DNA of 40,690 nucleotides from JBOHCT01 sp050699055 (lineage in GTDB: Bacteria; Actinomycetota; Actinomycetes; Streptosporangiales; JBOHCT01), in NCBI GenBank assembly GCA_050699055.1, contig JBOHCT010000011.1, positions 1 to 40,690 of the forward strand, written 5' to 3'. The translations under genes were made by a program, and so were the position numbers. The notes under the pieces are model-generated. The model made no database searches. It was not told where the DNA came from and was given only the letters and a program-made list of their open reading frames with translations. Shown piece by piece: positions 32,370 to 40,668 of the stretch (positions are counted from its first letter, which is position 1; each line of letters begins with the position of its first letter).

Positions 32370-33073
32370 GGTCGTTGCGGGGTCGTCACGTCATCGTCCG
32401 CCGGATCGAGCGTGCCGATGCGGCGGTGGTCGACCGGCTCGCCGAGGTGGGGGCGGCGACGCTGCACGAGGCGATCGGGCGCCGCGGCAGCCTCGGACCG
32501 GACCTGCGCCCGAACCAACAGGACGTCCGGATCGCCGGCCCGGTGGTGACCGCGTCCTGCCATCCCGGTGACAACCTCATGATCCACGCGGCCGTCGAGT
32601 GCTGCCAGGCGGGTGATGTCCTGGTTGTCGCGAACACCGCCTCGAGTACGCACGGCATGTTCGGTGAGATGTTGGCGTCGTCGCTGATGGCCCGTAGGGT
32701 GCGGGGGGTCGTCCTCGACGGCGGTACCCGTGACACGGCGGAGCTGCGTGAACTGGGGTTCCCTGTCTGGAGCCGGCATGTCTCCGTGCAGGGCACGGTG
32801 AAGGCCTCACCGGGCTCCGTCAACGTGCCCCTGGTCTTCGGTGGACAGCTCGTCAGCCCCGGCGACGTGGTATGCGCCGACGACGATGGTGTCGTCGTCG
32901 TCTCCCGCGACGAGGCCGACTGGGCCCTCGAGCGCTCCCTCGCCCGGCTGAAGAAGGAAGAGGCGACACGGGTCCGCCTCGAGGCCGGCGAGCTTGGCGT
33001 GGACATCTACGGCCTCCGCGACAAGCTCCACGCGCTCGGCGTCGAGTACATCGACACCCCTGACGACCTGTGA
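32366..33073 (+). CDS. ligK: 4-carboxy-4-hydroxy-2-oxoadipate aldolase, LigK/GalC type (RraA fold)
   Basis: 235 residues from GTG 32366, overlapping the ligJ stop (GTGA). RraA-like fold with the HMG/CHA aldolase signatures GPVVTASCHPGDNLMIHAAVE, GVVLDGGTRDTAELRELGFPVW and ADDDGVVVVSRDEA. The C-terminal stretch GVDIYGLRDKLHALGVEYID is as in LigK. It cleaves 4-carboxy-4-hydroxy-2-oxoadipate to pyruvate and oxaloacetate, the last step after LigJ, and probably also decarboxylates oxaloacetate as its relatives do. The tight pairing with ligJ supports the call. Confidence 0.9.
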   Translation: MRSLRGRHVIVRRIERADAAVVDRLAEVGAATLHEAIGRRGSLGPDLRPNQQDVRIAGPVVTASCHPGDNLMIHAAVECCQAGDVLVVANTASSTHGMFGEMLASSLMARRVRGVVLDGGTRDTAELRELGFPVWSRHVSVQGTVKASPGSVNVPLVFGGQLVSPGDVVCADDDGVVVVSRDEADWALERSLARLKKEEATRVRLEAGELGVDIYGLRDKLHALGVEYIDTPDDL

Positions 33074-33177
33074 TCGGCGAGCCTCCGGGCCGCCAAGTAG
33101 TCGTGGGTCCGGGGTGGGCGATGCGCGGGTTTTCCGCGGCGCGTTACGGCGCCTGCGCGTCGTCGGGCGCCGATCAC
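33070..33177. repeat. 10-bp inverted repeat bracketing the ligK-GH2 gap
   Basis: GTGATCGGCG (33070-33079, including the ligK stop) and its exact complement CGCCGATCAC (33168-33177) flank 88 bp of non-coding DNA. This could be a long hairpin, a pair of regulator half-sites or the ends of a tiny element. Downstream, TTGACA at 33181-33186 and TTCCC/GGGAA arms (33187-33191, 33201-33205) may be the promoter and operator of the GH2 gene. Confidence 0.4.
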
Positions 33178-33259
33178 GTATTGACATTCCCAGGCGTCGC
33201 GGGAAGATACGTGTCGCCTGCCCAGCTAGGCCACGCCCCGACCAGGAAGCGACGCAGCC

Positions 33260-35812
33260 ATGCATGAGGACTCGACCGCACCGCCAGCAGCCCCTCCGCC
33301 GACGTCGGGTCCCAGCGCGGCTGAGGGGCCGTCGCGGCGACAGGTGCTGCGCGTCGCCGGTGTCGGGCTGGGCACGGCGGCGGTCGCGCGGACCGTTGGC
33401 CTGAGGGGCGCGGGGGCTGATGCCCCGGCGGCCACCACGTCGGGGGGCACCAGGTCGGTGAACTTCGGTGCGGACTGGAAGTTCGTACTGGTCAACCCGG
33501 ACGGCGTCACCGACCCCACCGGGCGGTACGCGGATGCCCCTGATCCCGGCTTCGACGACTCGAGCTGGCGGACCGTGAACCTGCCGCACGACTGGAGCAT
33601 CGGGCTGACCCCGGTCGACACGTCGAGCACCAGCAGCGGCACCGGCTTCCTGCAGGGCGGGCTTGGGTGGTACCGGAAGACGTTCACCCTGCCGCGGTCG
33701 CTTTCGGGCAAGCGGATCTCGATCGAGTTCGACGGTGTGTACATGAACTCCCGCGTCTACTTCAACGGGCAGCTCCTCGGCAGGCACCCGTACGCCTACA
33801 CCGGCTTCGGCTTAGACCTCACCGACCTCGGCATCCTCCTCATGGTTGAGGCGTTCGACTGCTGGCACACCGGCAAGGTCGCCTACGACTACCACCTTTA
33901 CTTCGACGCCTGGGGCGACCGCGACATCAAGGAGATGGTCCACGAGTCGAAGAACTCACCGGCCGTGGTGCTGTGGTCGATCGGGAATGAGACCCCGGAC
34001 ACCGGCCTGCCGGGCGGTCCGGCGATCGCGCGGCGGCTGATCGACGACGTCAGGTCGATCGACAGGACGCGCCCGATCGTCATGGGCTCGGACAAGTACC
34101 GCACCGTGCCTCCGCAGGGCTCGCCGCCCGACCGCATACTGCGCATGCTTGACGGCCTGGGCCTGAACTACAACACGGCCATGTCCATCGACGCCCTGCA
34201 CGCGAGGTACCCGGGCACGTTCTTCTTCGAGTCGGAGTCGTCATCCGAGACCTCCACGCGGGGTGTGTACCAGGACCCGCAGCTCCTCAACACCGGCGAG
34301 AACTACACGCCAGGCAAGCGGGCGACATCGTCCTATGACAACAACCTCGCCCCGTGGACCATGAGCGGCGAGTACTCGCTGAAGAAAGACCGTGACCGGC
34401 GGTTCTTCGCCGGCGAGTTCCTCTGGGCCGGCCAGGATTACATCGGCGAGCCGACGCCCTACGACGTCTTCCCCGTCAAGTCGTCGTTCTTCGGCGCGGC
34501 CGACACGGCCGGCTTCGCCAAGGACGCGTACGATCTGTTCACGAGCCAGTGGGCCAGGGAACCCATGGTGCACATCGTGCCGATGAACTGGACCGGTCAA
34601 GCTCACGGGGAGAATGTCGCCGTCTGGGTCTACTCCAATGTCGAGACGGTCGAGCTCTTCCTGAACGGCAGCTCGCTCGGGGTGAAGAGCTTCGACCGCA
34701 AGACCACGACCTTCGGGCGGGAGTACCTGGAGACGACCGAACCGACAGGCGACGACAAGAACTACCCGTCGGGGAGCTACACCAGCCCGAACGGCAGTAC
34801 GGGAAAGCTGCATCTCACCTGGAACGTGCCCTTCCGGCCGGGACGCCTGACCGCGGTGGCGACGCGGGGCGGCCGTCCCGTCGCCCGCGACGAGATCGTC
34901 ACGGCCGGCCGGCCCCACGTGCTCAGGCTCACCCCCGACAGGCGCGTCATCGCGGCGGACGGTACATCGCTGTCGTTCCTGACGGTCGGGATCGTCGACT
35001 CCCGCGGCCTGGTCGTGCCGGGCGCGGACAACCGCGTTCACGTCCACGTAGCCGGACAGGGCACGCTCGCCGGCGTGGACAACGGACGCGAGGAGAACGC
35101 CCAGAGCTATCAGGCGCCCCACGTGCGCGTCTTCAACGGGAAGGCGCTCGCCATCGTCGAGTCCACCCGCAAGGCCGGACGCATCAGGATCACGGCCACC
35201 TCCCCAGGGCTCCGGGCCGCGGCGGCGACCCTACGCTCCACTCCCGTCCGGTCGGCGAAACTGGCCGGGGTCGTGGCCTTGGCGCCGACCCGGCCGAGCC
35301 CCAGCACCACGAGCCCTGTCTCTAACCCTGCCAGCGCTAGCGCGACCGGCGCCAGCGGAGCCGGCTGGGCCGCGTCGGGTGCCGACGCGAGTTACTCAGG
35401 GGCTCCGGACACCCTGCCCGCCGCCATGCTGGACGGAGACCCGAGCACGGGCTGGTCGAACTACTACGTGAAGCCGGCTACCGCGACATTGAACGCTGTC
35501 AGCGTGTCACGGCGCAGCGACTGGGTCTCGCTTTGGTGGCACCGGCCGCGGAGACTCCGGACCGTCACCGTGCGCTTCACCACCAGCTCCACCCTCACGC
35601 ACCCCTCAAGGATCGCGGTGACCTACTGGGACGGTCACAGGTTCGTCCCGGTCAGGAGCTTGCACATCGACTGGTCGGACGAGTCCAACGGGCCTACCGT
35701 GCTCTCGTTCGATCCCGTCCACAGCAGGCTCGTCAGGCTCGACGTGACGAGCCCCACACCGGGTACCGGCAAGGGGTTCATGAGGATCGCCGCGATCCAG
35801 GTGGACGGGTAG
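33260..35812 (+). CDS. Exported glycoside hydrolase family 2 (beta-galactosidase-like) with internal deletion
   Basis: 850 residues as written. A Tat signal (SRRQVL at 25-30, then a hydrophobic stretch) leads to the N-terminal GH2 jelly-roll (FGADWKF, FDDSSWRTVNLPHDWSI, GWYRKTF, VYFNGQLLGRHPYAYTGF). At residue 188 the text jumps from LDLTDL to GILLMVEAFDCWHTGK, which belongs in the middle of the catalytic barrel. The immunoglobulin-like second domain and the first barrel strands, some 200-250 residues, are missing without a frame change. The acid/base Glu (E244, WSIGNE) and the nucleophile region (FFFESESSS, E324/E326) remain. A Big/invasin-like segment and a C-terminal discoidin carbohydrate-binding domain (about 700-850) follow. 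Probably inactive or misfolded. It has no obvious tie to aromatic catabolism. Confidence 0.85.
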   Translation: MHEDSTAPPAAPPPTSGPSAAEGPSRRQVLRVAGVGLGTAAVARTVGLRGAGADAPAATTSGGTRSVNFGADWKFVLVNPDGVTDPTGRYADAPDPGFDDSSWRTVNLPHDWSIGLTPVDTSSTSSGTGFLQGGLGWYRKTFTLPRSLSGKRISIEFDGVYMNSRVYFNGQLLGRHPYAYTGFGLDLTDLGILLMVEAFDCWHTGKVAYDYHLYFDAWGDRDIKEMVHESKNSPAVVLWSIGNETPDTGLPGGPAIARRLIDDVRSIDRTRPIVMGSDKYRTVPPQGSPPDRILRMLDGLGLNYNTAMSIDALHARYPGTFFFESESSSETSTRGVYQDPQLLNTGENYTPGKRATSSYDNNLAPWTMSGEYSLKKDRDRRFFAGEFLWAGQDYIGEPTPYDVFPVKSSFFGAADTAGFAKDAYDLFTSQWAREPMVHIVPMNWTGQAHGENVAVWVYSNVETVELFLNGSSLGVKSFDRKTTTFGREYLETTEPTGDDKNYPSGSYTSPNGSTGKLHLTWNVPFRPGRLTAVATRGGRPVARDEIVTAGRPHVLRLTPDRRVIAADGTSLSFLTVGIVDSRGLVVPGADNRVHVHVAGQGTLAGVDNGREENAQSYQAPHVRVFNGKALAIVESTRKAGRIRITATSPGLRAAAATLRSTPVRSAKLAGVVALAPTRPSPSTTSPVSNPASASATGASGAGWAASGADASYSGAPDTLPAAMLDGDPSTGWSNYYVKPATATLNAVSVSRRSDWVSLWWHRPRRLRTVTVRFTTSSTLTHPSRIAVTYWDGHRFVPVRSLHIDWSDESNGPTVLSFDPVHSRLVRLDVTSPTPGTGKGFMRIAAIQVDG

Positions 35813-35816
35813 GCGA

Positions 35817-35886
35817 CCGCCGGGCACCGCGGGTGTCCTCCAGCCGCGCCACGATGAAGCCGCTGAGCCGGTGGGGTGCCCGCCGG
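35817..35886. terminator. Possible bidirectional terminator between convergent genes
   Basis: CCGCCGGGCACC (35817-35828) and GGTGCCCGCCGG (35875-35886) pair over 12 bp with one mismatch, spaced by 46 bp. They lie in the 91-bp gap between the convergent GH2 gene and the response regulator. The long loop makes it less certain than a classical hairpin. Confidence 0.4.
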
Positions 35887-35903
35887 CCCCGCGGTCCCGT
35901 GTG

Positions 35904-36581
35904 TCAGCCCTGCGGAGCGTGCACGAGTCCTTCGCGAAGCGCCCACATGGCGGCCTGCGTGCGTGACGAGCACCCGATCTTGCTCAGTACATGGCTGACG
36001 TGGGTCCGCGCGGTGCGCTCGCTGATCACCAACCGCTCGGCGATGTCCTTGTTGGAGCAGCCTTGGGTGACGAGGACCAGTACTTCATGCTCGCGTGCGG
36101 TGAGGCTGGCGGCCGGCGACCGCGGGGACAGCAGTGAACGGGTCAGCCCGCGGGCGACTCCCGGGTCGAGATGCGTCTGGCCGCGCCGGGCGGCGCGCAC
36201 GGCGGCCGCGAGCTCGTCGGCCTCGGCGTCCTTGAGGAGGAAGCCGGTCGCGCCGGCTTCGAGCGCGGCCCGCGCGCGATTCGTCTGGCCGAAGTTGGTG
36301 AGGACCACGACCTCGACCTCCGGATAGCGCCCCTTGATCTCCGACGTGACCGCGGTGCCGTCGGCACCTGGCATGACGAGGTCGAGCAGGACGACGTCGG
36401 GCAGGCCGGCCCCAGAGGCCAGCTCGTTCAACGAGTCCAGCGCGGCCTCGCCGTTCGCTGCCTCCCCCACGACCTCGATGTCGTCGACCACCGCGAAGAA
36501 CGCGCGCATGCCGGAGCGGACGACCGCGTGATCGTCCACCAGCAGGACGGTCACCGCCGCGCTGTCGTGAGGGTCCGTCAC
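35904..36581 (-). CDS. NarL/LuxR-type response regulator
   Basis: 225 residues from GTG 36581, which overlaps the kinase stop (GTGA). The receiver domain has DD in VLLVDDHAVVRSG, the phospho-acceptor D67 in VVLLDLVMPG, Thr in VVVLTNFG and Lys in FLLKDA. The C-terminal LuxR helix-turn-helix is LTAREHEVLVLVTQGCSNKDIAERLVISERTARTHVSHVLSKI. It is the partner of the kinase encoded just upstream. Targets may be the neighbouring GH2 gene or genes elsewhere; no direct evidence. Confidence 0.93.
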   Translation of the reverse strand: MTDPHDSAAVTVLLVDDHAVVRSGMRAFFAVVDDIEVVGEAANGEAALDSLNELASGAGLPDVVLLDLVMPGADGTAVTSEIKGRYPEVEVVVLTNFGQTNRARAALEAGATGFLLKDAEADELAAAVRAARRGQTHLDPGVARGLTRSLLSPRSPAASLTAREHEVLVLVTQGCSNKDIAERLVISERTARTHVSHVLSKIGCSSRTQAAMWALREGLVHAPQG

Positions 36582-37828
36582 CGGTCCTGTCCTTCGACAC
36601 CTGCGCCCGGCGCAACCGAGTGGTCGAGCTCGAGGCGTACGCGTACGCATGTCCCCCGGCCAGGCGTGCTCTGGAGGCTGAGGTCGGCACCGATACGGTC
36701 CGCACGTTCGCGCATGCCCACGAGACCGAGGCGACCCGGATGCTCTGCCGTGGCGTCGAACCCGGCCCCGTCGTCGCGGATCTCGAGTACCAGGCCTGCT
36801 ACGGTCTCACTGAAGACAATGTCCACAGCGGTGGCGGAAGCGTGCTTGACGACATTGTTCAAGGCCTCCTGGCAGACACGGTAGAGATTCCCCACGGTCT
36901 CATCCGCGAGCCGAGCGCGGAGATCGCCCCGCACCTCGATCGCCAGCCCCTCCCGAGCGCCGACCGCCGTCGCGTGCTGCCGGACCGCGGGCACCAACCC
37001 CAACTCCGTGACGGCCTCCGGGCGCAGCTCGAGGACCAGCGACCGCATCTCGGCGAGGGTGGCCTGGGCCAGTCGCCGTGCCGCCGCCACGTCGTCGCGA
37101 ATCCCGGTCTCCGGATCGGGCCATTCGCGCTCCATGGCGAGCTGGAGCGCACGTACCCGCAGGCTCAGCGAGAACAGTGACTGGCAGACCGAATCGTGCA
37201 ACTCGCGGGCGATGCGCTGGCGTTCCTCCCAGGCGGCCTTTACCTCGGCCTCGCCGAGCAGCCGCGCGTTCTCGACGGCGATCGCGGCCTGGTCGGACAT
37301 CGCACGGAGGAAGGACAGCTCGGCTTCGCTCGGGTCGTGTTCGGGAGGGTAGAACCCGTTGAGCACGCCGAGCGAACGGTCCCGCACCGCCAGCGGTACG
37401 GAGACGTAGGTGTCCCAGGAGAACGCGGCCATCGTCGGGCGCAGCGGCTCCCACGCCGGATCGGTCAGGACGATGTGGGTCCGTCCCCGGCTGATCTGCG
37501 TTTCCCCGGTACGCAGCGCCACCAGCGTGCGCAGGTCCGCCCCGCGCCGCCGGGCCTGCTCGAAACGCTTGGGAAAGTCCGACGGGAAGATCGGGTGGCC
37601 GGCGGCGCCGATCATCCGCATGCTCAGGGTGTCCGCGTCGACCAGGAAGACCTGACAGGCGCTCATGCAGGTCGCCCGTACGACTTCGGCGGCGACTCGC
37701 TCCAGAGTCGACGACAGCGAGCCGGAGCAGGCGACGCTGGCCGCCGCGTTGGCGAAAGCCATGAGCCTGCGCTCGTCGAAGTCCTCTGCCGGACCCATCG
37801 TCGCGCCGCTGTCCAAAGGGCTGCGCAT
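36578..37828 (-). CDS. GAF-domain sensor histidine kinase (NarX/DesK-like)
   Basis: 416 residues from ATG 37828, with CGGAGG upstream. The N-terminal part is a GAF domain (about 20-190; DTYVSVPLAVRDRSLGVLNGFY, MSDQAAIAVENARLL) with no membrane helix, so it senses a cytoplasmic signal. The HisKA_3 box has phospho-acceptor H211 in ERQRIARELHDSVCQSLFSLS. The HATPase part has CQEALNNVVKHA, EIRDDGAGFD and GRLGLVGMRERAD. Cytosolic GAF kinases of this type often respond to redox, light, gas or small-molecule ligands; Cys54 and Cys58 in ATCMSACQ might be redox-active, but this is speculative. Confidence 0.92.
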   Translation of the reverse strand: MRSPLDSGATMGPAEDFDERRLMAFANAAASVACSGSLSSTLERVAAEVVRATCMSACQVFLVDADTLSMRMIGAAGHPIFPSDFPKRFEQARRRGADLRTLVALRTGETQISRGRTHIVLTDPAWEPLRPTMAAFSWDTYVSVPLAVRDRSLGVLNGFYPPEHDPSEAELSFLRAMSDQAAIAVENARLLGEAEVKAAWEERQRIARELHDSVCQSLFSLSLRVRALQLAMEREWPDPETGIRDDVAAARRLAQATLAEMRSLVLELRPEAVTELGLVPAVRQHATAVGAREGLAIEVRGDLRARLADETVGNLYRVCQEALNNVVKHASATAVDIVFSETVAGLVLEIRDDGAGFDATAEHPGRLGLVGMRERADRIGADLSLQSTPGRGTCVRVRLELDHSVAPGAGVEGQDR

Positions 37829-37846
37829 ATGGCCTCCGATGAGGCG

Positions 37847-37875
37847 ATACTGGCAGGGGGTGGACGCACTGTCAA
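37847..37875 (-). promoter_or_regulatory. Promoter for the kinase-regulator pair
   Basis: On the minus strand TTGACA (37875-37870), 17 bp, CAGTAT (37852-37847). The predicted start of transcription is near 37840, giving a very short leader that still contains the GGAGG before ATG 37828. Confidence 0.5.
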
Positions 37876-37986
37876 TCGGCCTCGGTCACCGCGGCGACGG
37901 TGCGCGGGCCCCGCCAGCCTCGGCCGTCCCGAGCGACGCGGGAGACGCCGTCAGCACCACCGGCCTTGCCCGGCATCGTGTTCGGG

Positions 37987-39102
37987 TCAGGCGGCCGGCG
38001 ACCGCGGGAAGACCGTCCCGTCGAAGAGCCTTCGTGCGGTGCGGACCACCCCGCAGCGTCTCACCCGCGGCTCGACGTCGCCAGGATCCAACTCGACCTC
38101 GACCTCGACCTCGAAATGCCCGGTCGGGTGCTCCAGCCGGAGACGCGACCCCTCGGAGGGCACCTCAGCGAGGTCGTGCCCGACAGCGTCGTCGATCAGC
38201 ACGGCCGTGGCCACGCTGACCGCGCCGAGCACGCCGATCGAGCTGTGGCAGCGCACCGGTATGAACGTCCGTGTCGATACGAGGCCGCCGTCCTTCGGGG
38301 GGCTCACCAGTGTCATCTTCGGCACTGTCGCCTCGGCCACGTCCCCGAGTCCCATGAGCTGGCCGGCGGCGAGCCGGATCGACTGTAGGCGTTCGACGAG
38401 GTCGGTCCTGGCCTCGAGCTCGGCCGGAGACTCGTAACCTGTGGCGCCGAGGTCCCCGGCGGCGATCAGTACGGCCGGCATCCCGTTGTCGACGCACGTC
38501 ACCGAGACGCCGTCGATCACGTCGCGAACCCGCCCCGTCGGCAGCAACCGGCCGCAGCTCGATCCCTCGGTACCCGAGAAGTTCACCACGATCGCCGCGG
38601 CCGTCCCGGGGACGCCGGAGATGGCGGTGTCCCCGGAGTAGCGGACCCTGCCGCCCGGAGTCGGAAAGACCGCGGTGGCCAACCCGCCGGTGTTGAGCAT
38701 CCGGATACGTACAGACGCGGTGTCACCGGTGGATGGCGCCAGCCCGCGTTCCACAGCGAACGGCCCCACGCCCGCCAGCATGTTGCCGCAGTTCTGCCGG
38801 TCGGAGACCATCGCGTCGCCCACGCCGACCTGAAGGAAGAGATAGTCGACGTCGGCCGCGGAGTCACCCGAGGCCGACACCACGGCGACCTTGCTGGTCA
38901 GCGGGTGCGCTCCACCGACCCCGTCGATCTGCCGGACGTCGGGCGTACCCATGACCCGCATCAACACGTCATCGCGGACGGCACTATCGGCGGGCAGATC
39001 CTCCCTCAGGAAGTACCCGCCCTTGGATGTGCCCCCGCGCATCAGCATGCACCGCACCCCCGCATCGGCCCCCTGATCGGCGGTGTCGGGCGCGGTACTC
39101 AT
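37987..39102 (-). CDS. 4-oxalomesaconate tautomerase, GalD/LigU-like (PrpF family)
   Basis: 371 residues from ATG 39102; the open frame continues to 39195 but the extra residues are not family-like. It starts with the PrpF/GalD hallmark RCMLMRGGTSKGGYFLREDLPAD, then RQIDGVGGAHPLTSKVAVVS, VDYLFLQVGVG, QNCGNMLAGVGPFAVERGL and, late, FIPVRCHSSIGVLGAVSVATA. The fold is the diaminopimelate epimerase type. GalD and LigU isomerise 4-oxalomesaconate, a step feeding LigJ. Since ligJ and ligK lie 5-6 kb away in the same window, the 4-oxalomesaconate role is preferred over methylaconitate isomerase. It is separated from them by the GH2 and two-component genes. Confidence 0.85.
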   Translation of the reverse strand: MSTAPDTADQGADAGVRCMLMRGGTSKGGYFLREDLPADSAVRDDVLMRVMGTPDVRQIDGVGGAHPLTSKVAVVSASGDSAADVDYLFLQVGVGDAMVSDRQNCGNMLAGVGPFAVERGLAPSTGDTASVRIRMLNTGGLATAVFPTPGGRVRYSGDTAISGVPGTAAAIVVNFSGTEGSSCGRLLPTGRVRDVIDGVSVTCVDNGMPAVLIAAGDLGATGYESPAELEARTDLVERLQSIRLAAGQLMGLGDVAEATVPKMTLVSPPKDGGLVSTRTFIPVRCHSSIGVLGAVSVATAVLIDDAVGHDLAEVPSEGSRLRLEHPTGHFEVEVEVELDPGDVEPRVRRCGVVRTARRLFDGTVFPRSPAA

Positions 39103-39147
39103 GGCAGACTCACGCTCCCAGCTCCTCTGCACCCAGTCGGCCTCTAC

Positions 39148-39167
39148 TTGACAGACAATAATGTCAA
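39148..39167. promoter_or_regulatory. Perfect inverted repeat upstream of the tautomerase gene
   Basis: TTGACA (39148-39153), 8 bp, TGTCAA (39162-39167), about 46 bp upstream of ATG 39102. Read on the minus strand the right arm is also a consensus -35 box, so a bound regulator would block it. The remainder of the gap to 39323 shows no gene. Confidence 0.5.
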
Positions 39168-39323
39168 CAATAGGACCAACGACGCGCCCGGCCAACTCCC
39201 CTCATCCTGCGCGGCCACTAAGCGGCTGCGCACGAGCAGGCGCTGGCTTTCGTCGCGTTGTTCCGCGGTGGGCTCGAGCGCGGGTGGCCGTGTGAGGGCA
39301 CATCGGCCGGACGAGCTGGCCAC

Positions 39324-40433
39324 TCAGTCGTGTTCGTGGATCATGACACCGCGGACGTTCTTGCCGTCCAGCATGTCCCGGAAGCCGCCGTTGACCTGGT
39401 CCAGCGTGTACCGCTGGGTGATCAACTCGGCCAGCTTCAGGTCACCGGAGCGGTACAGCCCCAGTAGCCTGGGGATGTCGTAAAGCGGGTTCGCGCCGCC
39501 GAACATCGCTCCCAGGACCCGCTTCTGCCAGCCGGGGAACACTCCACCGTGCACCCGCACCTCGTAGTCGCCGACCCCGGTGATGGTCACCTGGCTCCCC
39601 TTGCCGACGATGTCGACGGCCTGCTGTACGACCTCGGTGCTCATCACCCCGACGGTGCAGATGGCGTGGTCGGCGAGCTGCCCGCGGGTGAGGTCGACCA
39701 CCAGCTCCCGCGCCTTGACCGGGTCGGAGCTCACATGCGTCGCCCCGAGGGCCTGCGCTGTCTCCAGCTTGAACTCGACCGGGTCGACGGCGACGACGTT
39801 CTTCGCGCCGGCGTAGCGGGCCCCCTGGACGGCGTTGATTCCCACCCCGCCGATACCAAAGACCACCACCGTGTCCCCGGGCCGTACGCCCGCCACATAG
39901 ACCGCCGACCCCCAGCCGGTGGGGACCCCGCAGCTGACCAGCGCGGCCAGCTCGAACGGGATGTCCTGCTCGATCGCGACGCAGGAGGTCTCCGACAGCA
40001 CCGCGCGCTCGGAGAAGGTCCCCAGCACGCACATCCCGCCGAGGTCCTCGCCGTCCGTGGAGTGGAAGCGGAACGTGCCGTCCGGCAGGCACCCCACCCC
40101 GGCGTTCAGGCCCGCGTCGCACAGGTTCTGGCGCCCCGTCGAGCAGTACCGGCACGTGCCGCACACCGGGATGAACGAGCAGACCACGTGATCGCCCTGG
40201 TTCACCCGGGTGACGCCGGGCCCGACCGCCTCGACGACGCCGGCGCCCTCGTGCCCGCCGACCATCGGCAGCCGTGCGGGCGCGTCGCCGCTGCGGATGT
40301 GGTCATCGGAGTGGCACAGCCCGCATGCCATGAACCGGACGAGAACCTCGCCCGCCTTGGGCTCGTCGAGCTCGAGCTCCTCGACCTCCCACCACCGACC
40401 GGGTTCGCGAAGAACCGCTGCTCTCGTCTTCAA
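39324..40433 (-). CDS. NDMA-dependent (mycofactocin-type) zinc alcohol dehydrogenase
   Basis: 369 residues. The start is TTG 40433: GAGAGGA lies 9 bp upstream and the protein then begins (M)KTRAAVLREPGRWWEVEELEL, as in the Rxyl_3153-type NDMA-dependent alcohol dehydrogenases. Catalytic zinc ligands are C40 (GLCHSD) and H61 (GGHEGAG). The structural zinc lobe has C91, C94, C97 and C105 (CGTCRYCSTGRQNLC). The Rossmann motif is VFGIGGVGINAVQ. Enzymes of this group hold their nicotinamide cofactor tightly and are thought to pass electrons to the peptide-derived carrier mycofactocin. Unlike the broken relative at the left edge, it is intact. It would oxidise an alcohol to an aldehyde for the dehydrogenases nearby. 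Confidence 0.87.
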   Translation of the reverse strand: MKTRAAVLREPGRWWEVEELELDEPKAGEVLVRFMACGLCHSDDHIRSGDAPARLPMVGGHEGAGVVEAVGPGVTRVNQGDHVVCSFIPVCGTCRYCSTGRQNLCDAGLNAGVGCLPDGTFRFHSTDGEDLGGMCVLGTFSERAVLSETSCVAIEQDIPFELAALVSCGVPTGWGSAVYVAGVRPGDTVVVFGIGGVGINAVQGARYAGAKNVVAVDPVEFKLETAQALGATHVSSDPVKARELVVDLTRGQLADHAICTVGVMSTEVVQQAVDIVGKGSQVTITGVGDYEVRVHGGVFPGWQKRVLGAMFGGANPLYDIPRLLGLYRSGDLKLAELITQRYTLDQVNGGFRDMLDGKNVRGVMIHEHD

Positions 40434-40468
40434 GCGCGCACGTCCTCTCGCCAGCGCACGACCACCGT

Positions 40469-40533
40469 TTTCCCAATATTGGAAACAGGGGGGCCGGCCA
40501 CGTGTCAATGCGACAAATGTCGAACCCTGTTTC
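40469..40533. promoter_or_regulatory. Nested inverted repeats upstream of the alcohol dehydrogenase
   Basis: A perfect palindrome CCAATATTGG (40473-40482) abuts a long inverted repeat GAAACAGGG (40482-40490) / CCCTGTTTC (40525-40533) with a 34-bp spacer. The spacer contains TGTCAATG, a TTGACA-like box on the minus strand. The layout suggests two regulator sites flanking the promoter. Confidence 0.5.
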
Positions 40534-40609
40534 TGCGGAAAGTCGCGGCCGCTTCACCGTCGGCCGCCCGACCGCGGGCGTCGGGTCCCAGGCAATGTCT
40601 CTCTTGGTC

Positions 40610-40624
40610 CCTCTTGACAAGAGG
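40610..40624. promoter_or_regulatory. 15-bp perfect palindrome over a -35 box
   Basis: CCTCTTG-A-CAAGAGG contains TTGACA (40614-40619), the probable -35 of the plus-strand gene beginning at 40687. The half-site CTCTTG occurs once more at 40601-40606. A repressor bound here would compete with RNA polymerase. Confidence 0.55.
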
Positions 40625-40668
40625 ATGCGAGGTGAGGTTCAAATCCTGGGTAGCGTTCTCGAACGTGT

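Noticed and set aside
40630..40655. GGTTCAAATCC resembling a tRNA T-arm
   Set aside because: The flanking 5-bp stem does not pair well (a G-G and a T-G position) and no acceptor, D or anticodon arm can be built upstream.
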